A stretch of 64,000 nucleotides of DNA from Kurthia sibirica. GTDB taxonomy: Bacteria; Bacillota; Bacilli; Bacillales_A; Planococcaceae. Below are positions 33,836 to 42,033 of this stretch, piece by piece. Numbering within the stretch: the first letter of the stretch is position 1; each line of letters starts with the position of its first letter. The position numbers and the translations under genes are program-made. Location: NCBI RefSeq assembly GCF_003143975.1, contig NZ_QFVR01000009.1, positions 62,001 through 126,000 of the forward strand. Direction: 5' to 3'. Under the pieces are notes generated by a model that saw nothing but the letters and a program-made list of their open reading frames with translations, was not told where the DNA came from and made no database searches.

Positions 33836-34514
33836 GGTTCTATTATATATGTTGGGGTATTAAAACAATTCATGTTTTAGACAATTAGAAATAGCGAGAG
33901 CTTTCCGCCGACAAGTAACGCACTATTTATTTTCACCGTAGGTGAAAATAAAGGATTGCTTCCTACTTGTTTTTCGGCAGGAGTCCTCTCTATTTCTTTT
34001 AATCATGATGAACATATCTAAAAATAGACAGAAAAAAGCACAGGTTCACCCAATCTTCTATACTTAAAATGCCGCATAATAAGTAAAGGTAGAAAGGTGA
34101 GCTGTGCTATATGAAATCTATCATGACTATTCCAGGATTAAAAGATGTTTTAGTCACAAAAGTTGAAGAAATCGAGGGCAAGTATGCTCTTTTTATAGAA
34201 GTGCCAAAGCGTTCACCTATTTGTCCAGCTTGTCAGTCCATTACTTCGAAAGTACAGGATGATTGCATACAAAAAATGAACCATTTAAAATGGTTTGATT
34301 GGGCCAAAAATTCGAATGGCTTTTTAGAAGGTATTAATAACAAAACGAAAGTAATGAAACGACATGCATATGGTTATAAACGATTTGATCGATTGAGAGC
34401 GAAAATCTTACTAACATTAAAGTATAAAGAAATTGGTTTACATCTAGGCTAAATGAAAAAGGTGAATGAAATTGAAAATCCAATTTCATTCACCCCAACA
34501 TTTGACACAGAGCC
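33836..34514 (+). mobile_element. Internally deleted ISL3-family element with target duplication (679 bp)
   Basis: Left end GGTTCTATTATATATGTTGG and right end (minus strand) GGCTCTGTGTCAAATGTTGG form the terminal inverted repeat. The flanking octamers are ATTAAATA and GTTAAATA, an 8-bp target duplication with one change, the length ISL3 elements make. The 5' non-coding part forms a large imperfect stem (about 33885-34000). The coding part keeps only the two ends of the transposase. Confidence 0.85.
34111..34452 (+). pseudogene. ISL3 transposase, internally deleted
   Basis: An open frame of 113 codons that joins the N-terminal zinc-finger part of an ISL3 transposase (KRSPICPACQSITSKVQDD) to its C-terminal end (NGFLEGINNKTKVMKRHAYG, RLRAKILLTLKY). 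Full-length ISL3 transposases have roughly 400 residues, so the DDE catalytic core is absent and the protein is inactive as an enzyme. It may still bind the element ends. Confidence 0.85.
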
Positions 34515-34549
34515 GTTAAATAATATCATTTTATGATAGTGAACTGCCC

Positions 34550-34703
34550 ATATATGTTGGGTATCAAACAACTCATGTTTTAGATAGTTAGAAATAGCGA
34601 AGGTTTTCCGCCGACAAGTATCGCACGCTTTATTTTCACCGTAGATGAAAACAAAGGATTGCTTCCTACTTGTTTTTCGGCTGGGGTCCTCGCTATTTTT
34701 TTG
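34550..34703 (+). repeat. Second copy of the ISL3 5' non-coding segment
   Basis: This is a diverged direct repeat of 33845-33998, in the same orientation and only 35 bases beyond the first element. It keeps the large stem (AAATAGCGA / TCGCTATTT and GCCGACAAGTA / TACTTGTTTTTCGGC). No transposase coding follows; instead 34704-34895 has unassigned sequence, perhaps the remains of the gene whose tail is annotated next. Confidence 0.75.
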
Positions 34704-34895
34704 TCATTCAGAAGCGCTTTATATGGAGCCATATACAGAGGGGCTTGCTCTATAAGCTTTGGTACACCGCTCATAAAAGTTGTCTGAAATGGTTGCCATA
34801 CCACTAAATTTAGATGTAAAGGCTGGTCTTTCAAGAATAAGGGTAGATGACAAGATCCAACTTATAGTGAAGTGACAAAGATATGGGCGGATTAA

Positions 34896-35165
34896 TTAAA
34901 ACTATATGCAATTTGGAAAGAGATAAAAGTTGACGTGAAATATTATGGAAATGGCAATACGACAGGCATTGAACCGATGCAAAAAGCAGTGAACCAAAAT
35001 ACGTCAATCACAGTCAAAAAACAAGGGACATTAAAGAAAAAAGGATATAAATTTGCTGGATGGGCATCAAAAGCGACGGCTCGTAAAGCAGATAATAAAC
35101 TAGCACCAGGGAAAAAGATAGTAGCAACGAAGAAAATTCAACTGTATGCAGTCTGGAAACGTTAG
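34896..35165 (+). pseudogene. C-terminal fragment of an InlB-B-repeat surface protein
   Basis: The frame LKLYAIWKEIKVDVKYYGNG... ends TKKIQLYAVWKR. It matches the last repeat of the two full-length paralogues downstream (NYYGNGNTSGIAPSQNAV... FFAVWQR). Everything before LKLYAIWK is missing or out of frame, with a stop just upstream. An initiating codon with a ribosome site is not present. It is the tail of a third tandem paralogue destroyed in this zone of ISL3 debris. Confidence 0.85.
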
Positions 35166-35265
35166 AGATATAAAGACAATGAAATCACTAAAAGCTGGCT
35201 ATTAGAAAGTAAATAGTCAGTTTTTTTACGTTCTTATCGTGTCATCTTACTAATTAAGGGTATAG

Positions 35266-37431
35266 TTGTATATTAAAATTGGAGGAGTGAAACTTATTTT
35301 AACTTATAAAATTATCAACAATAAACTGGCGTATAGCATACCGTTACTGTTGGGACTATCTCTTTTATCACTGCAAGAGGCAAAGGCACAATCAGTAACG
35401 GTGGATACACCCGAAGAATTCACTGAAGCCGTTGAAAATATTACAGAAGATACAACGATTAAACTGAGTGATGGTTTTGCTTTTGATGAAGATGAAACCT
35501 ATTTGAATTTTGATATCGATTCAACCTTTGATGTGACGATTAATGGTAATAATAGAAATCTTCCAGGAACAATTTATTTTTCACATACAGGTACAGGTAA
35601 AGCAGTAATTGAAAATTTTTTACTAGATGGTTCGGCAGCGTTACCTGATACAGGCGATATTACTTTTAGAACGTATATTGAATCTATGGCAGGAGAAACA
35701 ATTATTAAAGATTCAATCTTTAGTAATATAAAAAATGAAGGAGAAAAAATTCTACATGTTGGAGGAGATCACAATCACATAGTATTAGATAATTTGCAGT
35801 TTAAAAATAATGAATCACCCATGGGCGGTGGTGTATTTACAGAGGACGATCTGGAGTTGGTTCATTTGAAAAACTCAAGTTTTATCAATAATAAATCCAT
35901 TGATGGTTATGGTGGTGCAGTTACAGCCGTAGAGGCGAGTGGTGATCTGACAATTGAAAATACATTATTTAAAAATAATACAGCAGATACTTCAACTAAT
36001 GCATTTCAAGCAGCAGGGGCTATTTCAATTGATTCCTATAAAGAAGATAAGAAAATAGAAATTATATCTAGTATTTTTGATAATAATCGACTAGATGGAG
36101 AAGCACAAGACAGTACGATGAGTGGTGGCGCAATTACGATTCCCAATCTTCGAGAAAAGGCTAAGTTTAATATGAGAGGGACAACGTTTAATGCAAATGC
36201 AGGAATTGGGGGCGGCGGTGCATTAGCTATTAGCTCCCAAGATAGTATTGGCAAGCTCATTACTATCGAAAATTCGACTTTTTATAAAAACGAAGCAAGA
36301 GCATCAGAAGCGGTGGATGGAGTGAAAAATGGTGGTGCGATTATCATACGTACAGACCGAGAACTTTTACCAGAAGAGGAAGAGAATGAGGCAGTAGTCT
36401 ACCAATCGAAAAATAATAGCTTCTATGGTAATAAAATAATATCTTCTCTTACAGAAGAGGGGAAAGCTGGTGCAATTGCTGTCGAAAACATTGATGGCTA
36501 TAGTGAATTCACAAATGATTTACTAGTAGGAAATATGATTGAAGCGAGCGGAGGAATCAATCGAAGTAATTTATATGCGAATCTGTTTATTTCAACAAAA
36601 AAATACAAGAATATTAAATCTTTAGGTTTTGATAATGGGGTTGCAAGTAAAGAAAGTGTGTCAGATGTTTATGGTGAATTCCCTGTGACGCTGCAGGAAA
36701 ACAATGGCATAATTAAGGCTGGTTCAACAATGGATGCACAAATTATTCCTACGTTGATGATTGCACCAAAAATCACTGAAGCGAACGGTGATCTACTAAC
36801 TGGCTATGCAAATCGAACAGGAAATCTTGTTGTGAATCAAGATCAGCGCGGTTATAACCGAATGGGTAAATCCGATATAGGTGCAGTTGAAATTGCAACG
36901 ATTACCTATGATGCCAATGGCGGTCAATTTAATCTACCAAAATTAACGAAATACGATGGTAAAACGTATTATGAAGGTACAACACCAAATCAATATGCGA
37001 ATATTGGTTATCCTGGAGAAAAAATGACAATTGTAGATGGCAAAAAAGTATTGAAACCAAGTAAATCGCGGCATGCGTTTTTAGGTTGGTCAACGAAAAA
37101 GGGTGCTAGCTTACCAGAAACAGCGTATGCCATTAACTCGAAACATAGCATAGCAGATCAGCTTACTTTATATGCTGTATGGAAAGAACAAAAATACAAT
37201 GTTAATTACTATGGTAATGGAAATACTTCAGGAATTGCACCATCCCAAAATGCAGTCGCAAAAAATAAAGTAATTACGATAAAAAAACAAGGTACACTAA
37301 AGAAAAAAGGCTATACATTTGTAGGATGGTCTTCAAAAGCAACAAGTCGTAAAGCCGATAGTACACTAAAACCAGGTAAAAAAATGACAGTTAAGAAAAA
37401 AACACAATTTTTTGCAGTTTGGCAACGCTAA
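35266..37431 (+). CDS. Secreted beta-helix protein with InlB B-repeats, paralogue 1
   Basis: A 721-aa exported protein. Signal peptide ends at about AKA-QS (residue 42). Residues 60-530 form a right-handed parallel beta-helix of the polymorphic-membrane-protein/pectate-lyase kind, with many N-N-x and GG-A-I turns (NNESPMGGGVF, GYGGAVTAVEA, GGGGALAISS). The C-terminus has two Listeria-Bacteroides (InlB B) repeats (HAFLGWSTKKGASLPETAYA, YTFVGWSSKATSRKAD). No LPxTG anchor; the lysine-rich tail could hold it to the wall by charge. Start is uncertain: TTG 35266 has AAGGG upstream, whereas the strong GGAGGAG at 35281 lacks a proper start codon after it. Confidence 0.82.
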   Translation: MYIKIGGVKLILTYKIINNKLAYSIPLLLGLSLLSLQEAKAQSVTVDTPEEFTEAVENITEDTTIKLSDGFAFDEDETYLNFDIDSTFDVTINGNNRNLPGTIYFSHTGTGKAVIENFLLDGSAALPDTGDITFRTYIESMAGETIIKDSIFSNIKNEGEKILHVGGDHNHIVLDNLQFKNNESPMGGGVFTEDDLELVHLKNSSFINNKSIDGYGGAVTAVEASGDLTIENTLFKNNTADTSTNAFQAAGAISIDSYKEDKKIEIISSIFDNNRLDGEAQDSTMSGGAITIPNLREKAKFNMRGTTFNANAGIGGGGALAISSQDSIGKLITIENSTFYKNEARASEAVDGVKNGGAIIIRTDRELLPEEEENEAVVYQSKNNSFYGNKIISSLTEEGKAGAIAVENIDGYSEFTNDLLVGNMIEASGGINRSNLYANLFISTKKYKNIKSLGFDNGVASKESVSDVYGEFPVTLQENNGIIKAGSTMDAQIIPTLMIAPKITEANGDLLTGYANRTGNLVVNQDQRGYNRMGKSDIGAVEIATITYDANGGQFNLPKLTKYDGKTYYEGTTPNQYANIGYPGEKMTIVDGKKVLKPSKSRHAFLGWSTKKGASLPETAYAINSKHSIADQLTLYAVWKEQKYNVNYYGNGNTSGIAPSQNAVAKNKVITIKKQGTLKKKGYTFVGWSSKATSRKADSTLKPGKKMTVKKKTQFFAVWQR

Positions 37432-37448
37432 TTAAAAAGAATCCATTA

Positions 37449-37620
37449 AAGAGCCTGAGACAAACGTATTTTCAACAAAGAAAATCCCGTATGATTTTTC
37501 GAAATCATATGGGATTATTCATTTCAATCCATGTCCGCTTCGGAAAACGCTTTCTGTGCGTTCAATTGATTGGATTATTCGTATGGGAGACATACTATCT
37601 TTGTTCTGTCCCAGGCTCTT
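37449..37620. repeat. Inverted-end intergenic repeat, copy 2 (172 bp)
   Basis: Same ends as copy 1 at 29442 (AAGAGCCTGAGACAAAC; AAGAGCCTGGGACAGAAC on the other strand) and the same core hairpin with one mismatch. It lacks about 31 bases present in copy 1 around the TTCAGCTCATGCTATTCCC segment. It sits between the two surface-protein genes and may terminate the first. Confidence 0.8.
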
Positions 37621-37741
37621 TATTATGCTTTATTTTTAAGAAACAGAATATTTAAGTCTTTAATATGGAAAATAGGGTATAAATGAAAAGAATAGATGGC
37701 ACTGACAGTAAAATCATTTTAAAGAAAAAGGAGAAGGTTAA

Positions 37742-39868
37742 ATGATCAGAGAAAATAAATTAATAAGTACGGCATTAGCGAGTGTCTTTGTTTCTGTTTT
37801 TTGCCTCGCTTATGATGTCGATGCGAAAACCGTGGAAGTGTCAACATCAGATGATATTTATGATGTAACAGAAAATATGACGGAGGACACAACGATTAAA
37901 TTAGCAGATCATTTTGTAGATGATGAATTTGAAATTTCGAATGATAGTGAATTTAATATTATAGTAGATGGTAATCATATTCCTTTGTCAAAAGAATACT
38001 ATGTTTCCACGGGTGACATAGGGACTGTAACATTAAAAAATATGCTATTTGATGGGTCATATAAAGAAGATGATTATGAACTCATCCTTTTTGCAGAGCT
38101 ACGTAGAGATACAGGGCATATTATGATTGAGGACTCCAAATTTATCAATATAACAAATGATTATTATCCGCCACTTGCCGTTAGTGGAGATGAATCCATG
38201 CTCACGATTAAAAATACATTGTTTGATCATAATGAATCACCCATGGGAGGCGGGCTTATAACGGAAGAAGAATCGCCTAATATGCTATTTGAAAATTCCA
38301 CTTTTAGTAATAATACAGCGACTGAGCCCTATTCGGGTGGAGCAATGACATTTGAAATTGAAGAAGGGCATGCAAATATTACTATCAACAATAGTCGTTT
38401 TATAAATAATAAATCTATAAAAGAAGAAAATTATTATGATGAACTTTCAAGTGGAGGAATTTACTTGTCAAGAGGAGGAGGTTATGGAGATTTTAATATT
38501 GTTGATAGTTATTTCGAGGGAAATGTAAATGAACAAAGTACGGATGATGAAGAGTTAGCGGTTGGTGGAGCAGTTTTAGTAACTGAAATTAGAGCGAGAG
38601 ATCGTATCTCCATCAAAGGTACGACATTTAATGGCAATAAAGCATCTGGGGGTGGTGGAGCATTAGCCTTTTCTACATCAAGAAATATTGATAATAATCT
38701 AGCTATTGAAAATTCAACATTTTACAATAATAGTGTGGAGGGGTTGGGTGATGAAAAAGCGAATGGTGGAGCTATTTTAATTACTAATCTTGAGGAATTG
38801 CAACGAGATATCACTCGAGCATCTAGTAAGATATTCCAAACAACAAATAACACGTATTATAAAAATCAAATTAAATCGGCTACAGATGAAGCAAAGTATG
38901 GTGGCGCCATTGCGTCACTTTTAACAAATGGTGAGAATATTTATACTAATGATATTAATATAGGAAATACAATAGAAAATGCAGGTATAATCAATCAACT
39001 ATCTCGTTATAAAGAAATTTATGATGTGATGGATAATGTAATTAACAACAACACGATTGGATTTGATAATGGTGCAGTAATGACCAATACTGCGCAAGAG
39101 GTATTTGGAAAATATCCGGTATCTTTAAATGCAAATCATAGTGTCGTTATGGCAGGGACAAAAGACGATCAACAAATTGTCCCTACTTTGCCGATTGCTC
39201 CGAAATTAGAGACAGATCAAGGCCAATTTATTGTTGGATTAGCCAATGAACATGGTAAAGCAGTATTGACGGAAGATCAACGAGGTTTTAGTCGTCTTGG
39301 AAAGCAAGACAATGGAGCGATTGAAATTGCATCTGTCGTATATCACGCAAATACAGGCAGATTTACATTGCCGGAGATGACGGTATTTAATGGTTCTTCT
39401 TACTATGAAGGAACACATCCACAACAATATGCTGATATAGGCTATCCAAATCAATCGATGAAAATGATTGATGCAGTGAAAAAATTAAAGGCAAGTAAAA
39501 CTAATTATACATTTATTGGTTGGTCCACTTCTAAAACGGCCAAATTACCAGAGACGAAATATGCTGTTGGACAAAAAATAGCCGTGGTCGACCAAGTGAA
39601 ATTGTATGCAGTTTGGAAGGAAAATAAATCTCATGTTATTTATCAAGGAAATGGTAATACTTCTGGTATTGCCCCATCACAGCGAGCAGTTGCTATAAAT
39701 AAAGAAATAACAATTAAGAAACCAACTACGTTAAAGAAAAAGGGCTATCTATTTTCTGGTTGGTCTACAAAAGCAACCGTGAGAAAAGCAGATAGTAAGT
39801 ATGCCCCGGGTAAAAAAGTACGCATCAATAAAAAGCTACAACTTTTTGCAGTATGGAAACGCCTGTAA
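37742..39868 (+). CDS. Secreted beta-helix protein with InlB B-repeats, paralogue 2
   Basis: A 708-aa paralogue of the preceding gene, alike over its whole length. Signal peptide ends at about VDA-KT (residue 29). The beta-helix spans about 45-520 (NNTATEPYSGGAMTFEI, GGGGALAFSTS), followed by EDQRGFSRLGKQDNGAIEIA and two InlB B-type repeats (YTFIGWSTSKTAKLPETKYA, YLFSGWSTKATVRKAD). Clear ribosome site (AAGGAGAAGG) and ATG. It may bind glycans, host surfaces or other cells; these functions are known for some proteins with the same domains but not shown here. Confidence 0.9.
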   Translation: MIRENKLISTALASVFVSVFCLAYDVDAKTVEVSTSDDIYDVTENMTEDTTIKLADHFVDDEFEISNDSEFNIIVDGNHIPLSKEYYVSTGDIGTVTLKNMLFDGSYKEDDYELILFAELRRDTGHIMIEDSKFINITNDYYPPLAVSGDESMLTIKNTLFDHNESPMGGGLITEEESPNMLFENSTFSNNTATEPYSGGAMTFEIEEGHANITINNSRFINNKSIKEENYYDELSSGGIYLSRGGGYGDFNIVDSYFEGNVNEQSTDDEELAVGGAVLVTEIRARDRISIKGTTFNGNKASGGGGALAFSTSRNIDNNLAIENSTFYNNSVEGLGDEKANGGAILITNLEELQRDITRASSKIFQTTNNTYYKNQIKSATDEAKYGGAIASLLTNGENIYTNDINIGNTIENAGIINQLSRYKEIYDVMDNVINNNTIGFDNGAVMTNTAQEVFGKYPVSLNANHSVVMAGTKDDQQIVPTLPIAPKLETDQGQFIVGLANEHGKAVLTEDQRGFSRLGKQDNGAIEIASVVYHANTGRFTLPEMTVFNGSSYYEGTHPQQYADIGYPNQSMKMIDAVKKLKASKTNYTFIGWSTSKTAKLPETKYAVGQKIAVVDQVKLYAVWKENKSHVIYQGNGNTSGIAPSQRAVAINKEITIKKPTTLKKKGYLFSGWSTKATVRKADSKYAPGKKVRINKKLQLFAVWKRL

Positions 39869-39878
39869 ATAACATCAA

Positions 39879-39908
39879 ACCATTCATTTTACAATGGATG
39901 GTTTTTTT
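39879..39908 (+). terminator. Weak terminator of paralogue 2
   Basis: AAACCATTCATT and AATGGATGGTTT pair and are followed by TTTTT, directly abutting an IS6-type end. Confidence 0.7.
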
Positions 39909-40125
39909 GGTTCTGTTGTAAAGTTTAAAATAACAAACGATTTGTCATCAAGTTTCTCCTTTTCGGCTGAAACGCCTAGTAGTTGATTTATTTCTCTTGT
40001 CACTGAAAAACCAAAAAGATGGAATTCTTTTCGGCTAGACTTATGTAAGGTATGTGCCGTTGAATCAAAATAGCCTTCTGTTTTAAGTTGATTAAAGGCA
40101 CAAGTAATATCTTTTTTGAATTGTT
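39909..40125 (-). pseudogene. IS6-family transposase C-terminal remnant with its terminal repeat
   Basis: It begins with GGTTCTGTTGTAAAGTTTAA, an IS6-type end one base different from that of the MITE at 23470. Read on the minus strand, the adjoining 200 bases encode ...HTLHKSSRKEFHLFGFSVTREINQLL, which parallels the conserved IS6 tail L-Y-K-K-N-R-R-x-L-x-x-Y-G-F-S-x-x-x-E-I. The rest of the transposase and the other end are missing. The break abuts a truncated acetyltransferase gene. Confidence 0.6.
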
Positions 40126-40129
40126 TCCC

Positions 40130-40461
40130 CTTATTTTAACTTACATTCGATTAAATGAAGAAGGTCAAATTATCGGCTTGGCAGATACAAGCAGAAGAGA
40201 GAATAATCTCGAATTAAATTCTATCGATTTAACTTCATTGTGAGAGGAATCGGTAAGCTATTAATGAAAATGCTAGTTGAACAGTATAAAGAACAAGGTT
40301 ATGACAAGATTTATGTAGATGTTTTAGCAGATAATAACACACGTTATTTTTATGAGTACTTGGGTGCAAAGTTTGTCAAAAATATAAAAATAGGTAGGAA
40401 AATTTTAGATGAATCTACTTATGTATGGGAATCTGTAAATGATGTATTAGAAAAATTATAA
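40130..40461 (+). pseudogene. GNAT acetyltransferase, truncated and frameshifted
   Basis: Two frames together give the middle and end of a GNAT protein: YIRLNEEGQIIGLADTS... in one frame, then (after a shift near 40215) FNFIVRGIGKLLMKMLVEQY, the acetyl-CoA loop (RGIGKLLM), and YEYLGAKFVKNIKIG in another. The N-terminal part is cut off where the IS6 remnant begins. Loss of function is therefore likely. Confidence 0.7.
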
Positions 40462-40535
40462 ATTTAATATGTATTAACTATACAACTCACATTGAAAAAA
40501 CGTTCCCAAATAACAATTTGAAAAATTAGTTAAAT

Positions 40536-40890
40536 ATGTTATATTTATAGTTATTTTATATTATTGCAACTGTCAAACCAGTTAATGCTGATTCACAAAA
40601 ATATGAGAAAAGTGCGTTATCAGTCGCATGTTTTGGGTTATTAGAGAGTATGTATTACGATAGTGAAGTATTAAAAAAGAATGATTTGATTGAAAGAATA
40701 TCTAGTTTTAAAGAGCTAAAAAAAGTCACAACGGACTATGCACTAGTAATCGGTAATCATAAAAAAATAAGCACTCACACGAAGCAATTATATGTAGATA
40801 AATCTATTATGCCAGCGAACGAAATGATGACATCTTATTTAGAACAACTTTTACAACTCCGTCTTAGGCCTTGGCTTCTATTCTTTCTGT
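40536..40890 (+). pseudogene. Remnant of a small secreted protein gene
   Basis: ATG 40536 opens a frame MLYL-stop-LFYIIATVKPVNADSQKYEK... in which a signal-peptide-like start is interrupted by TAG at 40548. The downstream part runs open to 40890 (LLESMYYDSEVLKKNDLIER...). The end, RLRPWLLFFL, looks like out-of-frame sequence. I do not know the family. Alternatively a short protein begins at ATG 40650, but it has no ribosome site. Confidence 0.5.
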
Positions 40891-41007
40891 AGAAGGAGTA
40901 TGCATGGGGTCTTTTATGTATAAATAAGTACTATGTCAGCGATTCATTTGCTGAAAAGTGAGTAGAGAGACGTAGATTTAGGATGATGCATTTCGTTCGA
41001 AACAAAT

Positions 41008-41058
41008 GAATAGAAAAAGTGGCGGAATTTGACATAATCAAATCCCGCCACGCCCTAT
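41008..41058 (-). terminator. Terminator of the cysteine-hydrolase gene
   Basis: On the minus strand GTGGCGGGATTTGA / TCAAATTCCGCCAC pairs across a short loop and is followed by TTTTTC. Confidence 0.85.
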
Positions 41059-41098
41059 TTGATAGAGAACCGTTTTTTAAGTAGAACTTCTCCCTCTT

Positions 41099-41653
41099 TT
41101 AATCGTGTACTTTAAAGCCAAGACTATTTGTAAAATGTTGCAAGGCCCAATCATGTCCTTGTTTATTAAAGCTAGCTACGCCACTTTTATGAATGATTGT
41201 GTTCTTATAGCCTAGATTATACGCATCCATAGCGCTATGCAAAATACATATATCCGTACAAACACCAACTAGGTGAAGTTCGGATATATTGCGTTCAGTC
41301 AGTAGTTGTTGTAAGGCTGTTCCAGCAAAAATACTATAGCGTGTCTTTGCTAGATTAAATACTTTTTGTTGATTTTTTATTTCATCAAAGAGTACTTGAA
41401 TGGAAGCATAAAGTTCTCGTCCATATGTATCAAGAATATTATGTGGTGGGAATAATTGCGTTTCGGGATGATTGGGATCATCGACATAATGTAAATCATT
41501 AATGAAAAAAATATAGTCATCCTCATCATGGAACTTTTTAATTAAATTGTAAATCGGTTTTTCAAGTGTTTGTCCTGGTTGCCCACATGTTAATGCACCG
41601 TCTGTCGCTACAAAATCGTTTGTATAGTCAATTACGAATAATGCTTTTGTCAT
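41099..41653 (-). CDS. Isochorismatase-fold cysteine hydrolase (nicotinamidase-like)
   Basis: A 184-aa hydrolase. The catalytic triad is readable: Asp in LFVIDYTNDF, Lys in FNLAKTRYSIF and Cys in GVCTDICILHSAMDAYNLGY, with the cis-peptide motif before it. The metal or second-shell segment FINDLHYVDDPNHPETQLFPPH fits nicotinamidase/pyrazinamidase. It would turn nicotinamide into nicotinate for NAD salvage. The start at 41653 follows GAGGTG; three more upstream codons overlap that site. Confidence 0.87.
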   Translation of the reverse strand: MTKALFVIDYTNDFVATDGALTCGQPGQTLEKPIYNLIKKFHDEDDYIFFINDLHYVDDPNHPETQLFPPHNILDTYGRELYASIQVLFDEIKNQQKVFNLAKTRYSIFAGTALQQLLTERNISELHLVGVCTDICILHSAMDAYNLGYKNTIIHKSGVASFNKQGHDWALQHFTNSLGFKVHD

Positions 41654-41801
41654 GAATTTCACCTCTAATCTATCTTGACAATATCTAAAATAAAAGTCAA
41701 TTTTTTATAAGTGAAAAAAGTTGTCACAGAAACGCCTTATTATTTTCTTTTTAGCAAAAAAGGTACTATACTAAGTAAAAATTGAAAGGTGGTAATGATT
41801 T

Positions 41802-41909
41802 ATGGGATTTCAAGAATCGAAGCAATATACGAAGCAAGCAATTATTTTTTTAGTTATTCATACGGTATTTATGGCGACTTTTGCCTTTGATTTCTTTGAA
41901 ATTCAATAA
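41802..41909 (+). CDS. Very small membrane peptide
   Basis: A 35-codon frame, MGFQESKQYTKQAIIFLVIH and TVFMATFAFDFFEIQ, with AAAGGTGG about ten bases upstream of ATG 41802. It has a polar N-terminus and one hydrophobic segment. No known family recognised. The ribosome site and the terminator-like hairpin downstream support a real gene; size limits confidence. Confidence 0.55.
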   Translation: MGFQESKQYTKQAIIFLVIHTVFMATFAFDFFEIQ

Positions 41910-41928
41910 TTTACGATGAAATATGAAA

Positions 41929-41990
41929 AAAACGACTCCTTTACTTGAGATATTAGATAGTATTCTATATCCTCAAGTAGAGGAGTATTT
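41929..41990 (+). terminator. Terminator-like hairpin
   Basis: ACTCCTTTACTTGAG / CTCAAGTAGAGGAGT closes a long loop that itself has TATTAGATA / TATTCTATA-type pairing, followed by ATTTTATT. It would end the small peptide's transcript. Confidence 0.65.
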
Positions 41991-42033
41991 TATTGCCAAT
42001 TTTGGGTATATGGAAGACTAAAGGGGTGTTGAG

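Noticed and set aside
34580..34834. Minus-strand frame of 84 codons as a gene
   Set aside because: Half of it is the reverse of the ISL3 5' non-coding repeat; no ribosome site and no recognisable product.
34896..39868. Sortase-anchored surface proteins
   Set aside because: No LPxTG-like motif, hydrophobic stretch or charged tail of the sorting kind is found at either C-terminus.
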